Positions 6,944-15,685 of a DNA stretch of 33,816 nucleotides are shown piece after piece; within the stretch, counting starts at the first letter, position 1; the number at the start of each line of letters is the position of its first letter. A program made the translations under genes and the position numbers. The DNA lies in the NCBI GenBank assembly GCA_012840465.1, contig DULJ01000064.1, forward strand, positions 1 through 33,816. The letters run 5' to 3'. The DNA comes from Caryophanales bacterium. GTDB lineage: Bacteria; Bacillota; Bacilli; Bacillales; Bacillaceae_J. The notes below the pieces were generated by a model. The model did not search any database. It was given only the letters and a program-made list of their open reading frames with translations, and was not told the origin of the DNA.

Positions 6944-7250
6944 TTTAAGAACTTTCTTTCAGAAAAAGGCATAGAAACGGAGTGTCCCAGTGTATCCATC
7001 ACATTCGATAAATTTCACGTTATGAAAATTATGAATGAGGCTTTAGATGCTGTTCGCCGTGCTGAACAACAAAAAGAAAACCTTTTTAGATCTTAAAGAC
7101 ACAAATTTAAAAACAGCTAGAGCTTATCGTATAAAGCTAGCCCCACAAAAGATATGGGCAAAATCATCATGGCTTGCCCCAATCTACTTTGAAGAATGGT
7201 ATATGCCACTGTCAATAAGTTGGATATCACCGTGGAGCTTCATGGGCTAG
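6944..7250 (+). pseudogene. ISL3-family transposase fragment
   Basis: The frame from 6944 reads ECPSVSITFDKFHVMKIMNE then ALDAVRRAEQQKENLFRS and a stop. The next frame continues with LKDTNLKTARAYRIKLAPQ, then a decayed FEEWY segment ending at 7250. The I-T-F-D-K-F-H-V-M-K strand and the K-T-x-R-A-Y/W-x-I-K segment are characteristic of ISL3 DDE transposases. The N-terminal zinc finger/HTH and most of the catalytic core are missing, and a frameshift splits the rest. I could not identify terminal inverted repeats. The 6780-6940 stretch between scar C and this fragment shows nothing recognisable. Confidence 0.65.
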
Positions 7251-7284
7251 TTTAACTCCTTCTTTAGCTTACAAACCTATCCTT

Positions 7285-7335
7285 AATCCCTAGATAGTCT
7301 GTCAAGTGATTTCCTTGACTGGCTATCTAGGGATT
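7285..7335. terminator. Long hairpin terminator after the transposase relic
   Basis: AATCCCTAGATAG (7285-7297) and CTATCTAGGGATT (7323-7335) form a perfect 13-bp outer stem, with inner TCAAG/CTTGA also pairing. A weak T-rich stretch follows about 14 bases later. The rest of 7336-7500 has no gene that I can support. Confidence 0.6.
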
Positions 7336-7503
7336 GAGAAACTAAGATTCTTTTAAAATACAGCTGTTTCCATACTAAATAGCGAAGAGCCATAAAATTT
7401 AAGTAGGATAAAGAGTAGAAATAAATAAAATTGTGCAAGGGCTAAGCGTGATTTAATTTAGGGAGGATTTAGAAAATTTCTGTTAGTTTGAAAGGTAATC
7501 CAC

Positions 7504-7522
7504 TTATATCAAAATGATATAA
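7504..7522. repeat. Palindrome downstream of the hybrid kinase gene
   Basis: TTATATCA-AAA-TGATATAA lies 32 bases past the kinase stop codon. It is followed by GTGACAGGCACCAC (7539-7552), a motif I recall as a frequent short repeat in Bacillaceae intergenic regions. The palindrome may act as a weak transcript end. Confidence 0.3.
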
Positions 7523-7553
7523 TATCACTTTCGAGGAGTGACAGGCACCACGA

Positions 7554-10500
7554 TCAACCAACCTTAAACGATACGCTCGTACCTTTACCAATTGTACTTT
7601 TAATAAGCAGTCCCGTACCGAAATGACGTTTAAGCCGTTTATCTGTATTAATTAAGCCAACTCCTGATCTACTTTTCGTTTTTCTTTCCAATATGTTTTG
7701 TAATGTAACATCATCCATTCCAACCCCATCGTCTTCAACAACTATTGTTGCAATTGTGTCAACAACGGAAATTCGAATCGTAATCGTGCCGCCGCAAGCC
7801 CGCTTCATAATGCCATGCCGAATGGCATTTTCGATTAAAGGTTGAATAGAAAGAAATGGGACTCTTAAATCATCACAGTCGTCAAGCTCCCAGACAACCT
7901 GAAGCCTTTTGTCAAATCGAACTTTTTCAATATAAAGATATGAACGTACAATGTCTAGCTCCTCTTCGATCGGAATAAGTTCATCCATGTTTTGGAATTT
8001 GAATTTATGTCTTAGAAATTCGCTAAATTCCCCTAGTAGATGATGCATTTTCTCCAAATCAATTTCACTTAAGGCGATAGCAGCATTTAACGTATTGAAA
8101 ATAAAATGAGGTTGGATTTGCGCTTGTAGCCATGAAGCTTCTAACCAAAGCTGCTCTTGAATCATATGTTTAATCGTCGTTAATGCCTCAATCCGCGACC
8201 TAATTTCAATTGGTTCTACAGGCTTTGTCACATAGTCGTTCGCCCCCGCTAAAAAGCCACTTTGAATATCCTTCGGCTGACTTCTTGCCGTAAGGAGTAA
8301 TATTGGCAATTCTGTTAAGGTAAAACGTTTACGAATCCGCCTTGTCAGCTCATAGCCGGACATCTGTGGCATCATCACATCAGAAATTACTAAATCCCAC
8401 TCCTTCTTATCTATCAAGGTAAGCACTTCTTTCCCGCTTGTTACCATCGTTACCTCATATCCATCTGGCGGGAGGATGGCTTCAAGCACTTGTAAGTTCA
8501 CAGGGTCATCATCCGCAACCAATATTCGCGGGCGCTTACGCTTTCCATCCATTAAAGTAGGTTCAATTATTTTAGTGGAAAGAGCTTCATCCTTTCCGTC
8601 AATGGCGGATTTTTCTGCATGTGTCACTGTAAGCTGCTGAAAGGAGGATAAAAGTGGCTGTGTTTCATCTTCCGTCCGTATTCGTGATTTTATTCCAGCC
8701 ATTCCGTCCTTGTTTAGTAAAGACTTTGCTTCTTCCGCATCCTCATCGTCATCAGCTTGCTTTAACGAAAATGTGAACTGTGAACCCTCTCCTACTACAG
8801 ATGATACCTCCAACGTTCCACCATGAAGCTCCACTAACTGTTTCGTTATACTTAAACCGAGCCCAAAGCCGCCTTCAATCATCGTTTCGCGATCATTCGC
8901 TTGTTCATACGGGTGAAAGAGACGCTTTTGCATGTCTTCATCTATGCCGATACCCGTATCTGCTATCACGATATAAGCTCTTCCGTTCTTTATGAAGGCT
9001 TGGATTAATATTTCACCTTCATTCGTAAATTTCACAGCATTATGAAGAAGATTAAACACGATTTGAATTAACCGATTTTCATCGGCAATAATGGGAGGAA
9101 AATCTTCAGGAATTTGCATAACGATTTTTACAGGTTTTACTTCAACGATAAACTGCAGCATATCAATGACTCCTGTTATGATCGACTGTATGAGAATAGC
9201 TCTTTTTTGCAAGCGAGGCCTGCCCTCGCGTAAGCTCATGACATCAAGCAAATCATCTAATATTAAAGTCATGCGCCGTCCAACAGATACAACGGTTTCA
9301 AGCTCGTTAATACTTCTCTTTTGAAGCAAATCCCGCTCCCTTTGTAAAACGGATTGCGACATGTTCAAAATGCCATGAAGCGGATTTTTAAATTCATGTG
9401 AAGTATTGGCCAAGAATTGATCCTTCGTCTCATTCATTCTTTGCAATGTAGCAGCAAGCTCCTTCGTCTCCGCATGTATTTTAAAATATTTTTTAAAGGC
9501 AACAGACGAAAAGCAACCGAGCGCAATAATGAGATCAAATGGATAATGAATTACGCTAACACCTATTCCTCTCCAAATGAGGACCCAAATATAATGATGT
9601 ATAAGTGCCATTAGCGAAAAAAGCAGTAAAAGATTGTCTTGTATATTTTTGATGATTTTTTTATAGATTGCTATTGCCGTGACCATTGCTGCAATGACAA
9701 CTAATATGTAATAAACAGGAAATATCTTAATAACTTGAGGAGGAGACAAAAACAACGTAATGCCAGCAGTACCTAAATTTACAAGTGTATAATAAGGAAA
9801 TATTCTTCGCCAAAGCGGAAGATCCCTGTGATCTGTACACTGCAGCAGTGCGTAGGCCCCAAGAATAAGCATCGCATTTGTTAGCCGAAAATCCCACTTA
9901 TACCCGATATCAAAAAATTGATGAAATAATTTCTCATCATTACTTAATAGGCTAGTAATGGTGATTGAGAATGTAAGCAAAGAAAAATAGATCAATTTCT
10001 TTTCACGATTCCCTAGAAAAAACAAAATAAGAGCATAAACAGAGTGAAGCAGAAAAATAATAGCTGAAATCAGTTGCATGGATGATGACAGTTTCGTATC
10101 CTTTAATATAGCCTCTTCTGTACCGAATTTAATCGATCGAATAATGCCGCTGCTCCGAACATCTACATAATTTGCCGCTTGGACGACAATTTCAATAACC
10201 CCGTTTTCATCGGCGGTAAATGATGCAGAATATGGTAAATTTTTTGCAGCATATTCGTCCTTTGTTTCGGCGACTTGTCCTGATTTAGCTAGCAGTCGTC
10301 CATTTACATATACCTCTGAAGCACTGCGTATGCTTGACATACGGATACTATAAGTCAGATCCTTGTCGGGATTAACATAAAGGCGCAGCCGATACGAGGC
10401 AAATCCATATGGATCTGGGTCCTCAGGATGAAGTGCATCATTCCATTCTCCAGGAACTTGAATCAACTGTGGAGTTTCCTCCGTTAATTCCACCCTCTCT

Positions 10501-10715
10501 TTCTCAGCAATTAGCCATTGCTGAGGGAAAAATTCCCAGTCTCCATCAAGTAAGAGAATATCACCAGATTCTGCATCCCAATGACGTAAGTCCAATTCTC
10601 CATGTTTAATCGCCATCTGCTTCTCATTCCAAAATGATTCCATCCATAAAATCCTGATACTTGATAAAGCCACTAAAAATAACACAAGTGATAAAAAAAG
10701 ATAGCGCTTTTTCAT
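7554..10715 (-). CDS. Hybrid sensor kinase: 7TM sensor, HisKA kinase, receiver and second LytS-type kinase
   Basis: The protein has 1053 residues. Order: an N-terminal membrane anchor (7-25); an extracellular jelly-roll-like region (about 40-200) resembling glycoside-hydrolase-2 sugar-binding/7TMR-DISM sensors; about seven membrane helices (211-407); HisKA with H440 in SHEFKNPLHG; a first HATPase with N-box FNLLHNAVKF, DTGIGID and GFGLGLSI; a linker; a receiver (728-848) with acidic DDD (735-737), D779 and K831; then a LytS-type dimerisation motif QIQPHFIFNTLNA with H870 and a second HATPase (IQPLIENAIRHG, DDGVGMD). It probably senses envelope or carbohydrate signals and phosphorylates the regulator at 18908-20032. 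The two genes bracket the exopolysaccharide operon and both face left. No Shine-Dalgarno adjoins the ATG. Confidence 0.85.
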   Translation of the reverse strand: MKKRYLFLSLVLFLVALSSIRILWMESFWNEKQMAIKHGELDLRHWDAESGDILLLDGDWEFFPQQWLIAEKERVELTEETPQLIQVPGEWNDALHPEDPDPYGFASYRLRLYVNPDKDLTYSIRMSSIRSASEVYVNGRLLAKSGQVAETKDEYAAKNLPYSASFTADENGVIEIVVQAANYVDVRSSGIIRSIKFGTEEAILKDTKLSSSMQLISAIIFLLHSVYALILFFLGNREKKLIYFSLLTFSITITSLLSNDEKLFHQFFDIGYKWDFRLTNAMLILGAYALLQCTDHRDLPLWRRIFPYYTLVNLGTAGITLFLSPPQVIKIFPVYYILVVIAAMVTAIAIYKKIIKNIQDNLLLLFSLMALIHHYIWVLIWRGIGVSVIHYPFDLIIALGCFSSVAFKKYFKIHAETKELAATLQRMNETKDQFLANTSHEFKNPLHGILNMSQSVLQRERDLLQKRSINELETVVSVGRRMTLILDDLLDVMSLREGRPRLQKRAILIQSIITGVIDMLQFIVEVKPVKIVMQIPEDFPPIIADENRLIQIVFNLLHNAVKFTNEGEILIQAFIKNGRAYIVIADTGIGIDEDMQKRLFHPYEQANDRETMIEGGFGLGLSITKQLVELHGGTLEVSSVVGEGSQFTFSLKQADDDEDAEEAKSLLNKDGMAGIKSRIRTEDETQPLLSSFQQLTVTHAEKSAIDGKDEALSTKIIEPTLMDGKRKRPRILVADDDPVNLQVLEAILPPDGYEVTMVTSGKEVLTLIDKKEWDLVISDVMMPQMSGYELTRRIRKRFTLTELPILLLTARSQPKDIQSGFLAGANDYVTKPVEPIEIRSRIEALTTIKHMIQEQLWLEASWLQAQIQPHFIFNTLNAAIALSEIDLEKMHHLLGEFSEFLRHKFKFQNMDELIPIEEELDIVRSYLYIEKVRFDKRLQVVWELDDCDDLRVPFLSIQPLIENAIRHGIMKRACGGTITIRISVVDTIATIVVEDDGVGMDDVTLQNILERKTKSRSGVGLINTDKRLKRHFGTGLLIKSTIGKGTSVSFKVG

Positions 10716-10718
10716 AAA

Positions 10719-10758
10719 GTCATTTGGCGACTATTTTGCCAAACTGAACCCCTTTCAT
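10719..10758 (-). promoter_or_regulatory. Kinase mRNA leader with hairpin between a Shine-Dalgarno-like sequence and the start
   Basis: Reading leftward, AAAGGGG (10755-10749) lies 33 bases before the kinase ATG, too far for normal initiation. Between them TTTGGC (10743-10738) and GCCAAA (10728-10723) can pair, which would bring AAAGGGG to about 13 bases from the ATG. A 12-codon frame (ATG 10757, TGA just before the kinase start) spans the same stretch. A TATAAT lies further upstream without a clear -35. Confidence 0.3.
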
Positions 10759-10897
10759 GACAATATTCTTTAGATTGATTATACATGATGTGGAAATAAA
10801 GATAGGAATTTTTCTCTAGAGGAAAGAACTTTAAATTAATTGTAATTACTTCCTATTCAAAGGGAGGTCTATTTTTTTAGTGCAATGTATCCCTCTG

Positions 10898-11143
10898 TCA
10901 AGACACGAAATTCGGATATTTAAAATAAACTACTTCTCCTTTCGTTTTTGTTGTAATGACACCATCTGGTTTAACGTACTTTGAGATGAAAGTAAGCCCG
11001 TAGGAATCTAACTTGAGCCCTTGATAATTAAAACTAGGACAGCCCTGTATACAAGATTGACTAAATATATTTGATAATATAAATTCCCAAAAGTACTGAA
11101 AATTACCTTCCGTTATTATAATGATATTGCTTTTTTCTTGCTC
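10898..11143 (-). pseudogene. Unrecognised 3' gene remnant
   Basis: Reading leftward, a frame of 81 codons runs from after a stop at 11146-11144 to TGA at 10900-10898 without ATG, GTG or UUG near its 5' end. The translation looks protein-like: FQYFWEFILSNIFSQSC, then GLKLDSYGLTFISKYVKPDG, then KTKGEVVYFKYPNF. I do not recognise the family. It lies alone in the 665-base gap between the divergent kinase gene and diguanylate cyclase operon. The likeliest reading is the tail of a lost gene, not a working protein. Nothing else in the gap is recognisable apart from the leader elements on either side. Confidence 0.4.
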
Positions 11144-11380
11144 TCATAAAAAGTACAATGGACTCAGTAGCGGTTAGGTGATTTCTCCTATAAAAGCCTT
11201 TTGGTGAGTGAAAATCTAGGATCATCTACCCTACGTAGCTTTAATTCTAGATTTCGGTTAACTCTTCTACAACCCTATGACTTTTATGAAATTTAAGAGA
11301 ATTGTAAGAGTTATAACTTATTATGGTATTGTGCCAAATGGAATAAGAAATGATACTGGACAAGAAGGAAGGCAAGTCTA

Positions 11381-12313
11381 ATGAAAAATCAACTATTTAA
11401 CCTGGGAGATCTCGCAGAAAATCTCACGAATAAAGAATTGATGGGTATTATTTCCTCCCTTTTTAACATATACATGGTGGTTTTAGTAGATTCAAGCGGG
11501 GATGTCGTAAAAGTAAATGAGAGGTTTTTAAATACTTTCCATTATTCTAACGATGAAATAGGAGAACTGAAAATTAAAAAGATAATCAGTGAATATGAAA
11601 AATCAAATTTCCAACAAACTGTGAATGAAGATATCGATAGGCAGAAGTATTGGTCAGGGCAATTAAGGTTGAAAGATAAATCTAATCAAAATATTGATGC
11701 CATGGTTCATATTATTGAGTGGAGGAGCGGATGTGAACAAACAAGGAGTTTTCTGTTTTTACTTTCTCCATTATCTAGTGTGAATGAATATGAAAGATGG
11801 AGAGAATTGGCATATAAAGATGAACTCACCGGTCTTCCTAATTTAAGAAAGTTTCGAGAAAGCATTTCTTTTCAAATACAAAAAAGCGCTCAACAAAAAT
11901 CGGAATTTGCTCTGTTATTTATTGATATTGATGATTTTAAGAAAATCAACGATCAATATGGTCATATCACTGGGGATAAATTTTTGAAGGAATGTGCATT
12001 AAGATTAGAAGAAGCATTGTCAAATAATCATCTTATTTTTCGAAAAAGTGGAGATGAGTTTATCATCATTGTTGAGGATGTAGAACAGATAGCTGAAGTC
12101 CGGGATGACATTCTTAAGCAATTAATGAAAAAATTCCATGTTGAAAATCACCAATTCCTAGTCAACGTTAGTATTGGAATGGGCATATACCCTGATCATG
12201 GTGACAGTATTGAAGCATTATTGCATTTTGCTGATAGAGCCATGTACGAAAATAAGAGAGAGAATAAATTTCTTAGAAAGGAAATACCTCATAGGAGTGA
12301 AAAATGTGAATGA
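11381..12313 (+). CDS. Diguanylate cyclase with PAS sensor domain (GGDEF protein)
   Basis: The protein has 310 residues; GGAAGG precedes the ATG. Residues 25-130 form a PAS-like domain (YMVVLVDSSGDVVKVNERFL). Residues 140-300 form a GGDEF domain: DELTGLPNLRKF, then LLFIDIDDFKKINDQYGH with the metal-binding Asp, and the signature loop R-K-S-G-D-E-F (S223-F227), which keeps catalytic residues despite Ser for the first Gly. The end FADRAMYENKRENK is also typical. It should condense two GTP into cyclic di-GMP. No RxxD inhibitory site precedes the loop (SNNH at 214-217), so product inhibition is unlikely. It has no membrane segment. It is the first gene of a tightly coupled operon with polysaccharide synthesis genes, which suggests local c-di-GMP supply. 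Confidence 0.9.
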   Translation: MKNQLFNLGDLAENLTNKELMGIISSLFNIYMVVLVDSSGDVVKVNERFLNTFHYSNDEIGELKIKKIISEYEKSNFQQTVNEDIDRQKYWSGQLRLKDKSNQNIDAMVHIIEWRSGCEQTRSFLFLLSPLSSVNEYERWRELAYKDELTGLPNLRKFRESISFQIQKSAQQKSEFALLFIDIDDFKKINDQYGHITGDKFLKECALRLEEALSNNHLIFRKSGDEFIIIVEDVEQIAEVRDDILKQLMKKFHVENHQFLVNVSIGMGIYPDHGDSIEALLHFADRAMYENKRENKFLRKEIPHRSEKCE

Positions 12314-13220
12314 ATCAAAGATAAGAGAGAATGGTTTACTGTTAAATGAATATGTACTTAATGAAAAACAAATGACACGATTTTTTGATGTTTTAAAAGC
12401 GAACGTAGTACGTTCAAGAACTGTTATTTCGGCAATCTTCCTTACAGTCTATGATCAAAGCATTTTTCAAGAGGAGGATATTAGTCATGTTGAAGAGGAA
12501 ATTACTTTATTTTTGCAATCGAAAATTAGACAGACAGATTTATTATTCAAATTATCTAATCGCTTTGAATGGTGTATCATATTGTCACAAAGCGGGGAAG
12601 ATGAAGCAAATGCATTCCTGCAACGCTTATTTTTAAGTGTGAAAAACAAAGCTATTTCATTATTGTATGATATAAGCTTTTCTGCCAGCATTGCAGAAAT
12701 CGGTAATAGTGATGTATCCTTTGAAAAATTAATTGCAAGCGGCCGAGAAGCGTTAGCCGCTTCCTTAAACCAATGGGAATGGCATATTGAATATATAGAA
12801 TCACATAAAGAGAGAAATATGGAGAAAATCAAGATTAGTATTTTAGAGGAAAATGATATATTTCGAAATGTTTTACAGACAACGCTAGAAAAATTAACCG
12901 TTCATCACTTTCAATTAGATATAAAAACATTTCCGGATGGCTATGAATTTCTTCACTCAGAGTGGTTCTCATCCAGTCATACACACATTATTATTATGAA
13001 TGATATTCTCCCGAGAAAAAATGGGTTGGAAGTACGGCACAAGATTCGAAAGCTCCCGAATAATAAGAGGTTTATTATTTTTATGATGACAAAAAGAAAA
13101 TCAGAAGAAGACATGATCTATGCTTATGAAAATGGTGTAGATGAATATATCATTAAACCTTTTAACTTGCGTTTATTTGAAGCTCAGCTAAAAAGAACAT
13201 TCGGAAGGCTATGGTCATGA
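12306..13220 (+). CDS. Degenerate GGDEF plus pseudo-receiver protein (candidate c-di-GMP effector)
   Basis: The protein has 304 residues from GTG 12306. AGGAG (12293-12297) lies 8 bases upstream, and the start overlaps the cyclase stop by 8 bases; longer upstream extensions would lie inside the cyclase gene and read as junk. Residues 20-160 have the outline of a GGDEF domain (IRQTDLLFKLSNRFEWCIIL), but the signature loop is S-N-R-F-E-W, so it cannot cyclise GTP. Residues 174-300 follow a receiver fold (ISILEENDIFRN, YIIKPF with K284), but the phosphorylatable Asp is Asn232 in IIIMNDILPRKNG. Both halves look like binding or scaffolding modules, as with the degenerate GGDEF protein YdaK in the B. 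subtilis ydaJKLMN operon. It probably links c-di-GMP to the synthase. Confidence 0.75.
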   Translation: MNESKIRENGLLLNEYVLNEKQMTRFFDVLKANVVRSRTVISAIFLTVYDQSIFQEEDISHVEEEITLFLQSKIRQTDLLFKLSNRFEWCIILSQSGEDEANAFLQRLFLSVKNKAISLLYDISFSASIAEIGNSDVSFEKLIASGREALAASLNQWEWHIEYIESHKERNMEKIKISILEENDIFRNVLQTTLEKLTVHHFQLDIKTFPDGYEFLHSEWFSSSHTHIIIMNDILPRKNGLEVRHKIRKLPNNKRFIIFMMTKRKSEEDMIYAYENGVDEYIIKPFNLRLFEAQLKRTFGRLWS

Positions 13221-14254
13221 TTAGAATTTCAATCGATTTTTTAATTTTAGTTATGGCTATACTGCTCATTATTCTTATTTGCTTTGGAATCTATATATCA
13301 ATAAAACGAGCAATGGAAGTTTATCAACAAAGATTAAGAAGAATGTATATAGAGAGCAAACAAAAAGACTGGTATCATTATTTAATTCAGGAAGCAGAAT
13401 TTAACAGCGAATTGATCCCAAAAAACAAATATGAGATTCAGGGATTAGAAGAAATTTTTCTAGTGTACTTAAAAAACTTATCGAACCTGACTATACAAGA
13501 AAAAATTAAACAATTCTCCAATCAATATTTACAGAAGCATTATCAAAAGCTTCTTAAAAGTAGAAAATGGAGTATAAAAGTGAACGCAATGTATCGTATT
13601 ATTGATTTTCAAATTGTCAGTCTAGTGGAAGAATGTGAAAAATTAGAAAAAAAGAAATTAACAAAGGAAGAAAATTTCCAGCTATTAAAGATGAATTCAA
13701 TTTTTAGTACGGATGCATTTATTAATAAAATAGTAAATCTATCATCAACACTTTCCGAGTATGAATACAAGAAGCTTTTAATTGGCGTTCATTCTGAAAC
13801 TCTTAAAAGTTTAATAAATTGCTTAGATGAATTACCAATGCCTTGTCAATATTCCATCATTGATACATTGGGGATGAATCGTGATATTAATGATTTGCCT
13901 TTTTTAGAATCTCTGCTTCAGCATGAGAATTGTGAGGTTCGTATCCGATCTTTAAAAGCTATTCATGAAATTGGCGTTATCATTGAACAAGAAAAGTATC
14001 TGCCCTTTGTTGTTTCAGAAATATGGGAGGAGCGGTTGATGATTGCCAAAATATTAGGGAATTTACCATTGGCTTATTCTTATCCGTATTTACAAATATT
14101 GCTGAATGATGAATCTTGGTGGGTTCGTTCTCAAGCAGCTAAAGCAATAAGCAATATGAAGTCCGGAAAAGAAAAGCTGCAAGAGTTTATAGAAACGGCA
14201 AGTGATCGTTATGCGATTGATATGGCAAATGAATATCTTAAGAAAGGATTGTAG
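13217..14254 (+). CDS. Membrane-anchored HEAT-repeat protein
   Basis: The protein has 345 residues from ATG 13217, which overlaps the previous stop as ATGA. GGAAGG (13203-13208) is 8 bases away, whereas ATG 13211 would be too close. Residues 5-30 are one transmembrane helix, followed by a basic cytoplasmic side (KRAMEVYQQRLRRMYIESKQK). The rest is helical, and the C-terminal half shows HEAT-like repeats (PFLESLLQHENCEVRIRSLK and the later SWWVRSQAAKAISNMKSG). HEAT arrays act as protein scaffolds. Its place between a degenerate GGDEF/receiver protein and the glycosyltransferase suggests it docks the regulator to the membrane synthase. I know no characterised equivalent. Confidence 0.7.
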   Translation: MIRISIDFLILVMAILLIILICFGIYISIKRAMEVYQQRLRRMYIESKQKDWYHYLIQEAEFNSELIPKNKYEIQGLEEIFLVYLKNLSNLTIQEKIKQFSNQYLQKHYQKLLKSRKWSIKVNAMYRIIDFQIVSLVEECEKLEKKKLTKEENFQLLKMNSIFSTDAFINKIVNLSSTLSEYEYKKLLIGVHSETLKSLINCLDELPMPCQYSIIDTLGMNRDINDLPFLESLLQHENCEVRIRSLKAIHEIGVIIEQEKYLPFVVSEIWEERLMIAKILGNLPLAYSYPYLQILLNDESWWVRSQAAKAISNMKSGKEKLQEFIETASDRYAIDMANEYLKKGL

Positions 14255-14260
14255 AAATGA

Positions 14261-15685
14261 ATGAGCCAATTTTTAGAATATGTCATGTTATTTTTCGGTG
14301 GGTTAATTTTAATCTATATGTTAATGGTGATTCTGTCTTATAGCACCATGCTAGTATTTGCGTTTTTTCAACTAAGAAAACAATACCGATTAGATAAAGA
14401 GGAGATCGCTGAAGATTATATCGATATGATATATACAAAGCCTGTATCTATTATTGTTCCTGCTTACAATGAAGAGGCTGGTGTTGTTGATAGTATTCAT
14501 TCTTTACTTAGTCTCCGCTATTCGCAAACTGAAATCATTGTGGTAAATGATGGTTCGACAGATCTGATGCAGGAAAAAATGATTTCTCGGTTTCAAATGA
14601 AGAGTGTTCATAAAGTTGTAAGAGAGCAAATATCTACGAAACCCATTCTTTGTATTTATCAGTCAGACATTCATCCGAATTTATGGTTGATCGAAAAAGA
14701 AAATGGGGGAAAAGCAGATGCGTTAAATGTAGGAATAAATTTTGCCAAGTATCCGTATTTTTGTTCGATAGATGGAGATTCAATTCTTGAGGAAAAGTCC
14801 CTTTTACGCGTGATGAAACCAATTATCATGTCAAATGGAGAAGTAATTGCAGCAGGCGGGAATATTCGCATTGCAAATGGAATTGATGTTCAGCTAGGTG
14901 CCATATTTCAAACGAAATTATCAAAGAATTATCTTGTTGTTATGCAAGTAGTAGAGTATTTAAGAGCATTTTTAATGGGAAGAATTGCTTTAAGCAAATT
15001 TAATTTAATACTAATCATCTCCGGTGCATTTAGTGTATTTTCAAAAAAGTGGGTGGTCGAAGTTGGCGGATATTCTACACAAATGATCGGTGAAGATATG
15101 GAGCTAGTGGTAAAACTGCATAGATTTTTGAAAGAAAATAAAGTTAAGAAAAGAATTGAGTTTGTATCTGATCCCGTATGCTGGACAGAAGCACCTCAAA
15201 GTTTTTCTGTTTTACGAAAACAGCGAAGAAGATGGCAGCAAGGGTTAATCGAAAGTTTGTGGAAACATAAAAAAATGACGTTTAATCCGAAATACGGTGC
15301 AATTGGGATGATTTCATTTCCTTATTTTTGGTTGGTAGAATGCTTGGGACCAATTATTGAATTAGGCGGATACGTCTATGTCATCATTGCCTATTTTTTA
15401 GGACAAATTTATTATGAATTTGCCTTATTGCTAACCTTGCTATTCGTCTTATATGGAGTCATTTTTTCTGCAGTCTCGATATTGCTGGAGGCATGGAGCA
15501 TGAATACCTATCCAAAATTAAAGGATGTATTTCGTCTGACGATTTTATCTTTTACGGAAATTTTCTGGTATAAGCCTTTAACATTAGTGTGGAGATTTGA
15601 AGGATTTATACAGTGTTTCCTTAGAAGAAAGGATTGGGGGCAAATGCAGCGGACAGGCCTCTCTAAGCAAGGGTTATCACAATGA
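14261..15685 (+). CDS. Processive membrane glycosyltransferase, family GT2
   Basis: The protein has 474 residues. It has N-terminal membrane helices (about 5-36), a GT2 catalytic domain, then C-terminal helices (335-425). Catalytic features are in order: VSIIVPAYNEE (62-72), VVNDGSTD (94-101), nucleotide-sugar/metal-binding DGDS (171-174), IGED (276-279) for the general base, and the processivity motif Q-R-R-R-W (321-325). This matches PgaC/IcaA/cellulose-synthase-type enzymes that polymerise and export a beta-linked polysaccharide. The sugar cannot be read from sequence. ATG 14261 has AAAGGA 13 bases upstream; an overlapping ATG at 14257 is out of frame. The operon context implies control by cyclic di-GMP. 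No PilZ domain is present here. Confidence 0.85.
   Translation: MSQFLEYVMLFFGGLILIYMLMVILSYSTMLVFAFFQLRKQYRLDKEEIAEDYIDMIYTKPVSIIVPAYNEEAGVVDSIHSLLSLRYSQTEIIVVNDGSTDLMQEKMISRFQMKSVHKVVREQISTKPILCIYQSDIHPNLWLIEKENGGKADALNVGINFAKYPYFCSIDGDSILEEKSLLRVMKPIIMSNGEVIAAGGNIRIANGIDVQLGAIFQTKLSKNYLVVMQVVEYLRAFLMGRIALSKFNLILIISGAFSVFSKKWVVEVGGYSTQMIGEDMELVVKLHRFLKENKVKKRIEFVSDPVCWTEAPQSFSVLRKQRRRWQQGLIESLWKHKKMTFNPKYGAIGMISFPYFWLVECLGPIIELGGYVYVIIAYFLGQIYYEFALLLTLLFVLYGVIFSAVSILLEAWSMNTYPKLKDVFRLTILSFTEIFWYKPLTLVWRFEGFIQCFLRRKDWGQMQRTGLSKQGLSQ

Noticed and set aside
9091-9614. Rightward open frames inside the hybrid kinase gene
   Set aside because: They are antisense shadows of an intact 1053-residue coding sequence, without ribosome sites or recognisable content.
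12174-12305. N-terminal extension of the degenerate GGDEF protein to an ATG inside the cyclase gene
   Set aside because: The extension is the out-of-frame shadow of the cyclase; GTG 12306 has a well-placed AGGAG.
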